Assembly (NCBI GenBank): GCA_003538625.1 | Contig: DPRR01000007.1 | Coordinates: 186,001-250,000, forward strand | Source of the DNA: Ignavibacteriales bacterium | GTDB taxonomy: Bacteria; Bacteroidota; Ignavibacteria; Ignavibacteriales; Ignavibacteriaceae | Direction: 5' to 3' | DNA: 64,000 nucleotides | Part shown: one piece after another, positions 17,390-25,844 of the stretch | Numbering within the stretch: the first letter of the stretch is position 1 | Layout of the letters: each line of letters opens with the position of its first letter | Notes under the pieces: generated by a model | Databases searched by the model: none | Told to the model about the DNA's origin: nothing | The model's input: the letters and a program-made list of their open reading frames with translations, nothing else | Program-made: the position numbers and the translations under genes

Positions 17390-20011
17390 TTACTTGAGAT
17401 TATTTAATATCTCTTTTAGCTTAACGATATTGTCTAACCAATCTCTTTGTTTTGCTCTTTCTTTTTCAACAATTTCAGAAGAAGCATTTGCAACAAATTT
17501 TTCGTTAGATAATTTCTTTTCAATCCCAGCAAGCGAGCCTTCAAGTCTGATAATTTCTTTTTGAATTTTTTGTCTTTCAACTTCAAGATCAATCAATCCT
17601 TCAAGCGGAATAAAAATTTCAACTCCTCTTAAAACTGCTGAAGCACTTGCTTTCGGTTTTTGAATATTTGCATCAACTTTAAGTTCTTCAACTTTTGCAA
17701 GTTTTTTTATGTATTCAATTTGATGATCTTTTACTGAAGAAGATTTAATCATTGCATTCACTTTTTTTGAAGGAGCGATGTTCATTTCACCACGGATATT
17801 TCTTATTGCAGTAATAATATCTTTTACAAAATCCATTTCTTCATCAGCAGAATCCTTAATCATCTTTTCATCAACAACTGGATAAGTTGAAGTAGAAATA
17901 CTTTTTCCATCTTTTCTTTCATCCATTAATTGCCAGAGCTCTTCAGTAATAAAAGGCATAAACGGATGAAGCATTTTTAGTGCATCTTCAAAAATTGAAA
18001 TAGCGCGAGTGAGAACAGCTGATTTGATTTCTTCATCATCAGCGTAAAGTCTGTTCTTAATCATCTCAACATACCAATCACAGAAGTCATTCCAGATAAA
18101 ACTATAAATAAGTTTTATTGCATTGTTAACCTCAAACTCATCCATTGCTTTGTTAAGCTCAAGAATAGTTTTATTTAACCGGGAGACTATCCATTCATCT
18201 GCAAAATCTATGTGTGCAAATTTTAAATCTTTGTTAAGTTGAATCTTCTCGGCATTCATCATTAAGAATCTTCCGGCGTTCCAAATCTTATTTGCAAAGT
18301 TTCTACCAAGCTCGCATTTATCTGTACTGAATAAAACATCCTGCCCAAGCGGTGCAAGATAGATTACTGTAAAGCGTAAAGCATCTGCACCATAATCTTT
18401 AATTACTTCAAGCGGATCGGGAGAATTGCCGAGGGACTTACTCATTTTTCTTCCCTGCTGATCACGAATGATACTTGTAAAGTAAACATCACTAAAAGGA
18501 ATATCCTTTTGAAAATGCATTCCAGCCATAATCATTCGTGCAACCCAAAAGAAAATTATATCAGGTCCGGTTACAAGCGTGTTAGTGGGATAATAATATT
18601 TTCTTTCCTCGTCAGTTTTAAAAATTGCATGTGCCCATAGCCAGCTCGAAGCCCACGTATCAAGGACATCTTCATCCTGTCTCCAATTCTGTAAATCTTT
18701 AGGAGGATTTACATCACAGTAAATTTCTTTTGTTGTGTTGTGGTACCAAACAGGAATTCTGTGTCCCCACCAGAGTTGTCGGGAAATGCACCAATCGCGT
18801 ATTCCTTCCATCCAGTGAAAATAAGTTTTTTCCCAATGCTTTGGGTAGAACTTAACCTTTCCTTCTTGTACAACATCAACAGCAGGTTTTGCAAGTTCAT
18901 CCATCTTCATAAACCACTGCTCAGAAAGATATGGTTCGATTGGAACGTTGCCGCGTTCAGAATAGCCAACTTTGTTTTGATAATCTTCAATCTTAAACAT
19001 TAACCCTAGTTCTTCTAATCTGGTAACGACTTTTTTTCTCGCTTCATAGCGATCAAGTTCACGAAATTCTTCCGGTACATTTCCGTTTGTTGTTGCGTCA
19101 TCGTTAAAGATATTTATCATTTCAAGTTTATGACGCTGTCCCATATCGTAATCATTAACATCGTGAGCAGGAGTAACTTTGACTGCGCCGGTTCCAAATT
19201 CCATATCAACATAATCATCAGCAAAGATTGGGATTTCTCTTTCCGCAATCGGAAGTAAAATTTTTTTGCCGATAAGATGTTTATATCTTTTATCATTTGG
19301 ATTAACAGCAACACCTGTATCACCAAGCATTGTTTCAGGGCGTGTTGTTGCAACGATTACAAATTCTTCAGAATCCATTACCGGATATTTGAAGTACCAT
19401 AACTTTCCGTTAACTATTTTAAATATTACTTCTTCATCAGAGATTGCAGATTTGTTTGCAGGATCCCAATTAACCATTCTGTAACCGCGATAAATTTTTC
19501 CTTCGTTATACAGATCAACAAATGCTTTAATAACTTCGTGATAATATTCATCATCCATTGTAAAACGTTCTCGACGCCAATCGCAGCTAACACCAAGTTT
19601 TTTTAACTGCTGAATAATTATTCCGCCGTATTCTTTTTTCCATTCCTGGCAATGTTCTAAAAATGCTTCGCGACCAATTTGATATTTATCAATCTGTTTG
19701 TCTGCCAAATACTTTGTTACTTTTGTTTCTGTTGCGATAGATGCGTGATCAGTTCCGGGAACCCAGCATGCGTTGTAACCTTGCATACGTTTTGTTCGGA
19801 TAAAAATATCCTGAAGTGAATTATTAAGAATATGTCCCATTGTTAACATACCGGTTATGTTTGGCGGCGGGATGGCAATTGTGTAAGGTTTTTTTGTTTC
19901 GTCTATATCGGAGTTGAAAATATTATTTTCAATCCAGTACTTGTACCATTTATCTTCTACCTGTGAAGGATCATAAGCTTTGGGAATATCTGAAAAACTT
20001 TTTGCGGACAT
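17390..20011 (-). CDS. valS: Valyl-tRNA synthetase
   Basis: Class I aminoacyl-tRNA synthetase charging tRNA-Val. The 873-residue product has the HIGH-type motif (PPPNITGMLTMGHILNNSL, about 48-66), the CP1 editing domain with ATTRPETMLGD, the KMSKS loop at 522-526, a DALR anticodon-binding domain and a C-terminal coiled coil (about 805-870). The length is normal. It is monocistronic as far as can be seen, flanked on its 3' side by palindromic repeats. Confidence 0.97.
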   Translation of the reverse strand: MSAKSFSDIPKAYDPSQVEDKWYKYWIENNIFNSDIDETKKPYTIAIPPPNITGMLTMGHILNNSLQDIFIRTKRMQGYNACWVPGTDHASIATETKVTKYLADKQIDKYQIGREAFLEHCQEWKKEYGGIIIQQLKKLGVSCDWRRERFTMDDEYYHEVIKAFVDLYNEGKIYRGYRMVNWDPANKSAISDEEVIFKIVNGKLWYFKYPVMDSEEFVIVATTRPETMLGDTGVAVNPNDKRYKHLIGKKILLPIAEREIPIFADDYVDMEFGTGAVKVTPAHDVNDYDMGQRHKLEMINIFNDDATTNGNVPEEFRELDRYEARKKVVTRLEELGLMFKIEDYQNKVGYSERGNVPIEPYLSEQWFMKMDELAKPAVDVVQEGKVKFYPKHWEKTYFHWMEGIRDWCISRQLWWGHRIPVWYHNTTKEIYCDVNPPKDLQNWRQDEDVLDTWASSWLWAHAIFKTDEERKYYYPTNTLVTGPDIIFFWVARMIMAGMHFQKDIPFSDVYFTSIIRDQQGRKMSKSLGNSPDPLEVIKDYGADALRFTVIYLAPLGQDVLFSTDKCELGRNFANKIWNAGRFLMMNAEKIQLNKDLKFAHIDFADEWIVSRLNKTILELNKAMDEFEVNNAIKLIYSFIWNDFCDWYVEMIKNRLYADDEEIKSAVLTRAISIFEDALKMLHPFMPFITEELWQLMDERKDGKSISTSTYPVVDEKMIKDSADEEMDFVKDIITAIRNIRGEMNIAPSKKVNAMIKSSSVKDHQIEYIKKLAKVEELKVDANIQKPKASASAVLRGVEIFIPLEGLIDLEVERQKIQKEIIRLEGSLAGIEKKLSNEKFVANASSEIVEKERAKQRDWLDNIVKLKEILNNLK

Positions 20012-20080
20012 TTATATCTCTTTAAGTTAAAATTTGAGTGCAAATATAAGGATTTTTACAGAGTTAGGATAAGAAAATAG

Positions 20081-20139
20081 AACACGGATTAAACGGATAA
20101 TCACAGATTAAATCAATGAAAAACAGTAATGTCTGTGTT
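20081..20139. repeat. Degenerate dispersed repeat (AACACGGATTAAACGGAT type)
   Basis: An imperfect palindromic stretch that opens with AACACGGATTAAACGGAT and ends with TGTCTGTGTT, in the gap between valS and the phosphatase gene. I recognise this wording as a common intergenic repeat type in environmental Bacteroidota and relatives (recollection, not a search). No gene is present in the gap. Confidence 0.45.
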
Positions 20140-20155
20140 ATTAGTGTGCCAGCAT

Positions 20156-20797
20156 TTATTTAACCTCGTAAAGATAATTTGGCAGTTTAATTTGTATCCC
20201 AGAGTTAACACCATTCAAGTCTGTCCATTGATCGCCAACATTTCCGACTATTTCATAACCCTGATTTGTAAGTTCAGCTCGTTTTTTACTCTTAAAAGAT
20301 TGGGTTTTTAAGTTCTGTTCATCCTCTCTTTGAGTTATCAAAGTATCAAATTCGGTGTAGCCTGCCTGAAATAAATTTTTATATGTAACATCGTACTCGT
20401 TAAAATTTCTTCCGGTAATAAAGATTACTTTAAATCCTTTGTTGAGCAGATAAAAGTATAATTCCTGAGTTTGTTTTATAGCTGGAGCTTTAAGTTCTTC
20501 GTTCCATTTTTTGTTAAGGTCATAAACGTAACCGAAACCCATTTGCTTGGCTAAACCGTAATTATTAAGCGCTGTTTCATCAACATCAAATATTACAACA
20601 GAGTTTTTCTTTACTTCAACATTTTCAAACTTTTCTTTTGCCTCTTTTATAACGTTATTCATTTCTGCATCATACTTCCCCGATTCATAGTAATCTTTAA
20701 CAGCATCTTTTGCTGTACTAAGATTTACAAGCTGATTTGATGAACAGCTTATAAGATTTAGGACCAGGATAAAACCAATAAAAGAAATTTTAATCAT
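20156..20797 (-). CDS. HAD-superfamily (class B/subfamily IIIB) acid phosphatase, lipoprotein
   Basis: A 213-residue protein with a lipoprotein signal ending LISC (Cys18), so it is expected to be anchored in an outer or inner membrane leaflet facing the periplasm. The catalytic HAD motif I VIFDVDETALNN (about 67-78) has both aspartates. Motif II is VIFITGRN and the C-terminal GNVGDQWTDL carries motif IV acids. This matches the plant-acid-phosphatase/OlpA-like phosphomonoesterases. It starts 5 bases after the hicA stop and may be cotranscribed with hicBA. Confidence 0.85.
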   Translation of the reverse strand: MIKISFIGFILVLNLISCSSNQLVNLSTAKDAVKDYYESGKYDAEMNNVIKEAKEKFENVEVKKNSVVIFDVDETALNNYGLAKQMGFGYVYDLNKKWNEELKAPAIKQTQELYFYLLNKGFKVIFITGRNFNEYDVTYKNLFQAGYTEFDTLITQREDEQNLKTQSFKSKKRAELTNQGYEIVGNVGDQWTDLNGVNSGIQIKLPNYLYEVK

Positions 20798-20802
20798 ATA
20801 AT

Positions 20803-21024
20803 TTATGCTTCAAATCTTTCTTTAGATAGCTTGGATTGTCTTATGATGGATTGAAGAGTACCAATTTTAATTTCAAAGTGATTTGGGATGGGAATTGTTA
20901 TTGTAGAATTCTCAACTTTCTTTTGCATAATTATGTGACTACCCTTTTGTCTTATCTCAACAAATCCGTTTTGCATTAGAATTTTACAAACATCTTTGCC
21001 TGATAAAACTCTTAACTTACCCAA
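20803..21024 (-). CDS. hicA: HicA-family toxin (mRNA interferase), locus 1
   Basis: A 73-residue double-stranded RNA-binding-fold toxin of type II toxin-antitoxin systems that cleaves mRNA when free. The catalytic His is His30 in QKGSHIIM, and the family opening SGKDVCKILMQNGF is present. It overlaps hicB by 8 bases and lies downstream of it, the antitoxin-first order. That is opposite to the second hicAB pair at 23620-24089. Confidence 0.9.
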   Translation of the reverse strand: MGKLRVLSGKDVCKILMQNGFVEIRQKGSHIIMQKKVENSTITIPIPNHFEIKIGTLQSIIRQSKLSKERFEA

Positions 21025-21244
21025 CTACTACCTCAAGCTGAGTTATAAATAATTCGGAATGTAATCTTTCCTTAATTTCAGAGGGTGACGCTTCTTCTAA
21101 AAATAATTCAATTGCTTCTTTCAAGTTTTGTCTTGCTTCTTCCACAGAATTACCTTGACTTGCTATATCTAATTCTGGGCATAGAGCAACATACATATCA
21201 CCTTCTTTTTCAATAATCGCAGTAAAGTTTCTTTTTGTTTTCAT
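21017..21244 (-). CDS. hicB: HicB-family antitoxin, locus 1
   Basis: A 75-residue protein with the HicB partial RNase H-like fold: RNFTAIIEKEGDMYVALCPE, then SQGNSVEEARQNLKEAIELF. It binds and neutralises HicA. No separate DNA-binding domain is visible after the fold, so autoregulation may be weak or depend on the complex. The gene is translationally coupled to hicA. Confidence 0.9.
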   Translation of the reverse strand: MKTKRNFTAIIEKEGDMYVALCPELDIASQGNSVEEARQNLKEAIELFLEEASPSEIKERLHSELFITQLEVVVG

Positions 21245-21345
21245 AATGTTTTCTTTTGTTAATCTTAATTAAAATTAAACAAGTTATTTCATCAAAACAA
21301 TTGAACAATGCAGTCATGCAACCTGACAATAACAAGTTAAACAAT

Positions 21346-21378
21346 AGATTGCTTCACCCTAATCGGGATTCGTAATGA
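21346..21378. repeat. Dispersed repeat (AGATTGCTTC...AATGAC type), copy 1
   Basis: AGATTGCTTCACCCTAATCG followed by GGATTCGTAATGAC directly abuts the stop codon of the esterase gene. A second copy with the same outer words lies at 25365-25400. Confidence 0.65.
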
Positions 21379-22173
21379 CTACTTTATTCCAAAGAAAAAG
21401 AGCAAGGGTCTCTCCAATCTTGCCGCCCAATCTTTTTCGTTGTGTTCAGCTCCAGGAGCATAATAGTAATCTATATCCTGTCCAATCACATAACCTTTTT
21501 TAGAAAGTTCTACAAACATTCTTTGACCGCGATTTGAACCATCTTCACCATGATCAATATAAAACTTAATGTGCTTTTTATGTCCTGTGTATTCTTCAAC
21601 CTGCTTTATACTTCTATCATTGTTATAATAAAAAGAACTTGATAAACATCCAGCCATAAAAAAAACATCCGGATAATGCCAGGCAGCGTAAAACGAAATC
21701 AATCCACCCATTGAAGAACCCATTATGGCTGTGTTCTCCTTATCAGATAATGTTTTGTAAGTAGAATCTATAAATGGTTTAAGTTCCGTTACAATAAACT
21801 TTAAATAATTTTGTCCTTTTTCACTCCAGCTATACTCATCAAGCCTATCAGGAGAATTATATATCCCCACAACAATAATTTCTTTAATCTTTTTCTGTTT
21901 GATGAGCTTCATTACAGTTTCATCAACGCGCCAGTCTTTTCCAACGTATGCGGTTTTGGGATCCATAATATTTTGTCCATCATGCATGTACAAAACAGGA
22001 TATTTTTTGTCCGGATTTCTTTGCGGATTATATCCGATTGGCAGCCAAACAACAATATCTCTTTTATTGTTAAGGATCGGTGAAAATACTTCTTTATGAT
22101 ATACAACTTTACCAACTATCTGTTCTTTATCCTGCCCGGGTTTTCTTCGTGGTTTTTTGTTTTCTTCAGCCAT
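21379..22173 (-). CDS. Esterase of the enterochelin esterase/esterase D-like (PF00756) family
   Basis: A 264-residue alpha/beta-hydrolase. The nucleophile elbow is GSSMGGLISF, the acid is likely the Asp in YIDHGEDGSNRG, and the catalytic His is in GAEHNEKDW. Strand motifs YPVLYMHDGQNIMD and DWRVDETVMKLI are typical of the family. No signal peptide is visible (the N-terminus is charged), so it is probably cytoplasmic. Substrate unknown: carbohydrate esters or siderophore-like esters are possible. Confidence 0.8.
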   Translation of the reverse strand: MAEENKKPRRKPGQDKEQIVGKVVYHKEVFSPILNNKRDIVVWLPIGYNPQRNPDKKYPVLYMHDGQNIMDPKTAYVGKDWRVDETVMKLIKQKKIKEIIVVGIYNSPDRLDEYSWSEKGQNYLKFIVTELKPFIDSTYKTLSDKENTAIMGSSMGGLISFYAAWHYPDVFFMAGCLSSSFYYNNDRSIKQVEEYTGHKKHIKFYIDHGEDGSNRGQRMFVELSKKGYVIGQDIDYYYAPGAEHNEKDWAARLERPLLFFFGIK

Positions 22174-22356
22174 TTTTACAATAATTTATTAAACAACTAC
22201 AAAGATAAATAAATTCTCAGTGTCTCATTGATTTTGCATCAAAATAATATTTGTGACAACTAAAGTTTATCAAATGCATTGGCTTATTACGTTTATTTTG
22301 CGGATTTTTGAGGAGTAAAATTTTAATAATACAATCTAAAACCGGAGATTGATTTT

Positions 22357-23604
22357 ATGGCTGTTATCAGACCTTTTAAAGCACTTAGACCCTCAACAGA
22401 AACCGCTGAAATGGTTGCAAGCGTTCCTTATGATGTGGTTAATCGCGAAGAAGCCGCTAACTATGTTAAGGGAAATCCTTTAAGTTATTTACATATTACA
22501 CGTTCAGAAATTGATTTACCTGAGGTAAAAGATGTTTACTCAAAAGAAGTTTATCTTAAAGCAAAAGAAAATCTAAATCAAATAATTGAACAAGCTCCTT
22601 TAACCGTTGATGAAAAACCTCACTTCTATCTTTATCGATTAATTATGGATGGAAGAGCACAAACGGGAATCTGTGCAACTTTTTCTGTTGATGATTATGA
22701 TAATGATGTAATTCTTAAACATGAAAAAACACGCAAAGTAAAGGAAGATGATCGAACAAATCATATCATCACAACGGAAGCGCAGACAGGAGTTGTGTTT
22801 CTGACTTACCGCGGACTTAAAACTGTTAACGATCTTGTTGATAAAACAATGACAAGCGTAAAACCCGAATATGATTTTACTGCGCCGGATGGAATTCAAC
22901 ATACCGTTTGGATTATGCCTGATGAGTATAATGAAATGATTGAAAATGAGTTTGCAAAGATTAATAAACTCTACATTGCTGATGGACATCACCGTGCAAA
23001 AAGCGCAAGTCGTGCACGCGAAGAAAAAATGAAATCTAATCCGCATCATAAAGGAAGTGAAGAATACAATTATTTTATTGCAGTACTTTTTCCTGCGGAT
23101 CAGTTAAAAATTCTTCCTTACAATCGTGTTGTATTTGATTTGAATGGTTTAAGTAAAGCTGATTTTATGAATTCTGTTGCTGATAAGTTTACTATTACTC
23201 CAACAACTGACAAAGAACCAAGCACAAAGAACAATTTCTGCATGTACATTGAAAAAGAATGGTTTGTTCTTAAGCCGCGTGATTCTGTTTTTGCAAGTTT
23301 ATCTTTAGAAAAATCTGTTGGAGAAAAATTGGATGTAAGTATTTTGCAAAACTTTTTATTAAATCCGGTATTAGGAATTGATGATCCCAGAACAAATACC
23401 AGAATAGATTTTATTGGTGGAATACGCGGAACGAAAGAATTAGAAAAACTAGTTGATTCTGGTAAATCTGCAGTTGCATTTTCACTTTATCCTGTTGGAT
23501 TGGATGACTTAATGAATATTTCTGATGCTGGAGAAGTTATGCCGCCAAAATCAACCTGGTTTGAACCAAAACTTAGAGATGGATTGTTAACACATTTAAT
23601 TTAA
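22357..23604 (+). CDS. DUF1015 family protein (possible role in serine metabolism)
   Basis: A 415-residue cytoplasmic protein matching the DUF1015 family: MAVIRPFKALRPSTETAEMV opening, ASVPYDVVNREEA, and the central ADGHHRAKSA motif (about 210-219) that recalls the DGHHR signature of ParB/sulfiredoxin-fold serine kinases. The family has no firmly established reaction known to me. Members often neighbour serC/serA, as here with serC 600 bases downstream (established pattern by recollection). Its last eight codons and stop form the left copy of a 26-bp direct repeat that brackets hicAB locus 2. Confidence 0.8.
   Translation: MAVIRPFKALRPSTETAEMVASVPYDVVNREEAANYVKGNPLSYLHITRSEIDLPEVKDVYSKEVYLKAKENLNQIIEQAPLTVDEKPHFYLYRLIMDGRAQTGICATFSVDDYDNDVILKHEKTRKVKEDDRTNHIITTEAQTGVVFLTYRGLKTVNDLVDKTMTSVKPEYDFTAPDGIQHTVWIMPDEYNEMIENEFAKINKLYIADGHHRAKSASRAREEKMKSNPHHKGSEEYNYFIAVLFPADQLKILPYNRVVFDLNGLSKADFMNSVADKFTITPTTDKEPSTKNNFCMYIEKEWFVLKPRDSVFASLSLEKSVGEKLDVSILQNFLLNPVLGIDDPRTNTRIDFIGGIRGTKELEKLVDSGKSAVAFSLYPVGLDDLMNISDAGEVMPPKSTWFEPKLRDGLLTHLI
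23579..23604 (+). repeat. 26-bp direct repeat, left copy (3' end of the DUF1015 gene)
   Basis: The 26 bases from ATGGATTGTTAACACATTTA to the stop codon are identical to 24100-24125. They encode the last residues (DGLLTHLI) of the DUF1015 protein. Confidence 0.95.
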
Positions 23605-23619
23605 ACTTTTGGGGAACCT

Positions 23620-23868
23620 ATGACAAAGAAAGATAAACTTTTTGAAAAGATAAAGAACAATCCCCGGAATGTGCGATTCTCCGATTTAAGAAGTTTGTTG
23701 AAGGAGGAAAACTTTTTCCTTGAAAGAATTACAGGAAGTCACCATATATTTAGAAGAAATGAATATATTTTTGTTATACCCGTTCATAATGATCAAGTTA
23801 AAACTGTGTATGTAAAAAAGGTTATTGAGTTGATTGAAGATTTAAGAAAATTAAAAGGAGAAGACTAA
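23620..23868 (+). CDS. hicA: HicA-family toxin, locus 2
   Basis: An 82-residue HicA-like mRNA interferase. The catalytic His is His41 in ITGSHHIFRR, followed by the PVHNDQVKTVYVKKVIELIE strand-helix. It precedes its antitoxin (toxin-first order). The toxin's stop and the antitoxin's ATG overlap by one base (TAATG). It starts 15 bases after the DUF1015 stop. The low identity to locus 1 suggests independent acquisition rather than duplication. Confidence 0.87.
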   Translation: MTKKDKLFEKIKNNPRNVRFSDLRSLLKEENFFLERITGSHHIFRRNEYIFVIPVHNDQVKTVYVKKVIELIEDLRKLKGED

Positions 23869-24089
23869 TGAAATATCCGGTAGTTATTTATCCCGCAACC
23901 GAAGGTGGATATGTTGCAGAAGTCCCATCACTGAAGGGTTGTTTGGCGCAGGGCGATACTATTGATTCTTGTTTAACTGAGCTTGAGATAGTTATAGAAC
24001 TTTGGTTAGAAACAGCAAAGAAAAATAATTTAAAAATACCAACTGCAATTTCAATAATTAATAGAATAAAAAATCTATCAGTTAACTAG
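23868..24089 (+). CDS. hicB: HicB-family antitoxin, locus 2
   Basis: A 73-residue HicB fold: MKYPVVIYPATEGGYVAEVP, LKGCLAQGDTIDSCLTELEI. It neutralises the upstream HicA and is translationally coupled to it. Ten bases after the stop the right copy of the 26-bp direct repeat begins. Confidence 0.87.
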   Translation: MKYPVVIYPATEGGYVAEVPSLKGCLAQGDTIDSCLTELEIVIELWLETAKKNNLKIPTAISIINRIKNLSVN

Positions 24090-24099
24090 GTTCTCTTAT

Positions 24100-24125
24100 A
24101 TGGATTGTTAACACATTTAATTTAA
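24100..24125 (+). repeat. 26-bp direct repeat, right copy
   Basis: This is a perfect duplicate of the end of the DUF1015 gene. It carries no in-frame gene itself and lies just after hicB locus 2, so the toxin-antitoxin pair is exactly bracketed. Confidence 0.95.
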
Positions 24126-24130
24126 TTCCC

Positions 24131-24180
24131 TGTGGTGAAAAAAATACCTTACCACGGAGTCACAGAGAAAATCACAAAGA
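24131..24180. repeat. Degenerate dispersed repeat (CCACGGAGTCACAGAG type)
   Basis: TGTGGTG...ACCACGGAGTCACAGAGAAA is an imperfect palindromic intergenic repeat just upstream of serC. I recognise the CCACGGAG..CACAGAG wording as a widespread dispersed repeat in environmental genomes (recollection). Confidence 0.4.
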
Positions 24181-24204
24181 AATACAATTGAAGGAAAAAA
24201 TATC

Positions 24205-25308
24205 ATGGAAAAAAGAATTTATAACTTCAGTGCTGGTCCGGCAATTTTACCGGAAGAAGTTTTATTAGAAGCACAAAAAGAATTGTTTGCATTGCCAGGA
24301 GTTGGAATGTCTATCCTGGAAATTTCTCACCGCTCAAAAACTTTTGATGCAATTCTTGCTGATGCAAAAGCAGGAATTAAACAATTATTAAATGTTCCTG
24401 AAAATTATGAAATTTTATTTTTGCAAGGTGGCGCAAGCCTTCAATTTTCAATGGTGCCGTTAAACTTAATGCCGCCTAAAAATAAAGCTGATTATATCTC
24501 AACCGGAAGCTGGTCTAAGAAAGCAATTAAGGAAGCAAAACGAGTTGGAACTGTTAATGTTGCAGCAACAACAGAAGAAGGCGAAGGAGATAAAAAGTAT
24601 TTTAAACGCATTCCAAAACAAAGTGAATTAAAACTTGATCCTGATGCATCTTATGTTCACTTTACATCAAACAACACAATTTATGGGACACAATGGATGA
24701 GCGAACCCGAAGTTGGCAACGTTCCGCTTGTATGTGATGCTTCTTCAGATATTTTACACAAGCCAATTGATGTAAGTAAATATGCATTGATTTATGCGGG
24801 GGCTCAGAAAAATATTGGTCCATCGGGAGTTGTTCTTGTTATAATCAGAAAAGATATGCTTGAAAGAAGTCAGGATTCTTTGCACACAATGCTTAATTAT
24901 AAAATCCAGGCAGAAAATGATTCAATGTACAATACTCCAAATACATTTGGAATTTATATCATAAAACTTGTAACAAAATATCTTTTAAATCTTGGCGGAC
25001 TTGAGAAGATGTATGAAATCAATAAAGCAAAGGCAAAACTTCTTTATGATTCAATCGATAACAGCGGCGGATTCTATAAAGGACACGCAGAAAAAGATTC
25101 ACGTTCATTAATGAATATTACTTTTAATCTTGCAACTCCGGAATTAGAAAAGAAGTTAATCGATGAAGCAACAAAAGCCGGATTTAGCGGATTGAAAGGT
25201 CATCGTTCTGTTGGCGGATTAAGAGCATCAATCTATAATGCATTCCCAATCAAAGGTGTTGAAGAACTGGTTTCATTTATGAATGATTTTCAGAAGAGAA
25301 ATGGATAA
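24205..25308 (+). CDS. serC: Phosphoserine aminotransferase
   Basis: PLP-dependent enzyme of the phosphorylated serine pathway that transaminates 3-phosphohydroxypyruvate to phosphoserine (and the analogous step in pyridoxal phosphate synthesis). The 367-residue product opens with YNFSAGPAILPEEVL. It has the phosphate-binding LFLQGGASLQF, the PLP lysine in YAGAQKNIGPSG and the C-terminal GLKGHRSVGGLRASIYNAFP. A clear GAAGGA ribosome-binding site precedes the ATG. No serA is present in the window. Confidence 0.97.
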   Translation: MEKRIYNFSAGPAILPEEVLLEAQKELFALPGVGMSILEISHRSKTFDAILADAKAGIKQLLNVPENYEILFLQGGASLQFSMVPLNLMPPKNKADYISTGSWSKKAIKEAKRVGTVNVAATTEEGEGDKKYFKRIPKQSELKLDPDASYVHFTSNNTIYGTQWMSEPEVGNVPLVCDASSDILHKPIDVSKYALIYAGAQKNIGPSGVVLVIIRKDMLERSQDSLHTMLNYKIQAENDSMYNTPNTFGIYIIKLVTKYLLNLGGLEKMYEINKAKAKLLYDSIDNSGGFYKGHAEKDSRSLMNITFNLATPELEKKLIDEATKAGFSGLKGHRSVGGLRASIYNAFPIKGVEELVSFMNDFQKRNG

Positions 25309-25322
25309 AAAATAACAGCCAT

Positions 25323-25400
25323 AGCGAGTCCCGATTACTTCGGGACGAAGCGATCTTTAAAATGAGAGATTGCTTCATTCCTCTGCTCTTTTTCAATGAC
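25323..25400. repeat. Composite dispersed palindromic repeat (AGATTGCTTC...CAATGAC type), copy 2
   Basis: The stretch contains a hairpin GTCCCGA/TCGGGAC (about 25328-25346). A wider imperfect pairing of AGCGATCT with AGATTGCT follows, and then a tail ending CAATGAC. The outer words match copy 1 at 21346-21378. It lies between serC and the lipoprotein gene. Confidence 0.65.
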
Positions 25401-25414
25401 TTTAAGGAGAAAAA

Positions 25415-25837
25415 ATGAAAAGAATAATTCTATTACTGTTTGCATTGTTACTTGTAACCTCGTGCAGTAAAAAAGAAGAAAAGTTTGAGGCATTTGGCGC
25501 AGAAGCTTTTGCTTTTGATATTGGAGATGGAACTGCAGAAGTAAATGCAACAGTAAGAGTAAAAGGATTTACCCAAACCGAAAAAGATAATATTTACAAA
25601 GCAGCCGTTGCATATGAAGTTGATCTTGTAAAACCAGATAGTACAATAAGAAAATCTGTATTCAAGTTTATTCAAAAAGATGAAAAGAATGAACCTATTA
25701 ATGATGTTGCTTTAGATACCCAATTTTCGCTCGATTCTACTTATAAGGCGGGGACATATACGCTCATCTACCGGATTGCAGATAAAAACTCAGACAATAC
25801 TTTGGAGACAAAAGTAAATTTTGATTTGGAATGGTAA
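25415..25837 (+). CDS. Small lipoprotein of unknown function
   Basis: A 140-residue protein with a lipoprotein signal peptide (MKRIILLLFALLLVTSC, lipidated Cys17). The rest is beta-rich and acidic, with an Ig-like feel (DGTAEVNATVRVKGF, KAGTYTLIYRIADKNSDN). I do not recognise a named family. An AAGGAG site precedes the start. It sits between serC and the convergent DUF2203 gene, which ends 7 bases away. Confidence 0.75.
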   Translation: MKRIILLLFALLLVTSCSKKEEKFEAFGAEAFAFDIGDGTAEVNATVRVKGFTQTEKDNIYKAAVAYEVDLVKPDSTIRKSVFKFIQKDEKNEPINDVALDTQFSLDSTYKAGTYTLIYRIADKNSDNTLETKVNFDLEW

Positions 25838-25844
25838 CGGAAGT

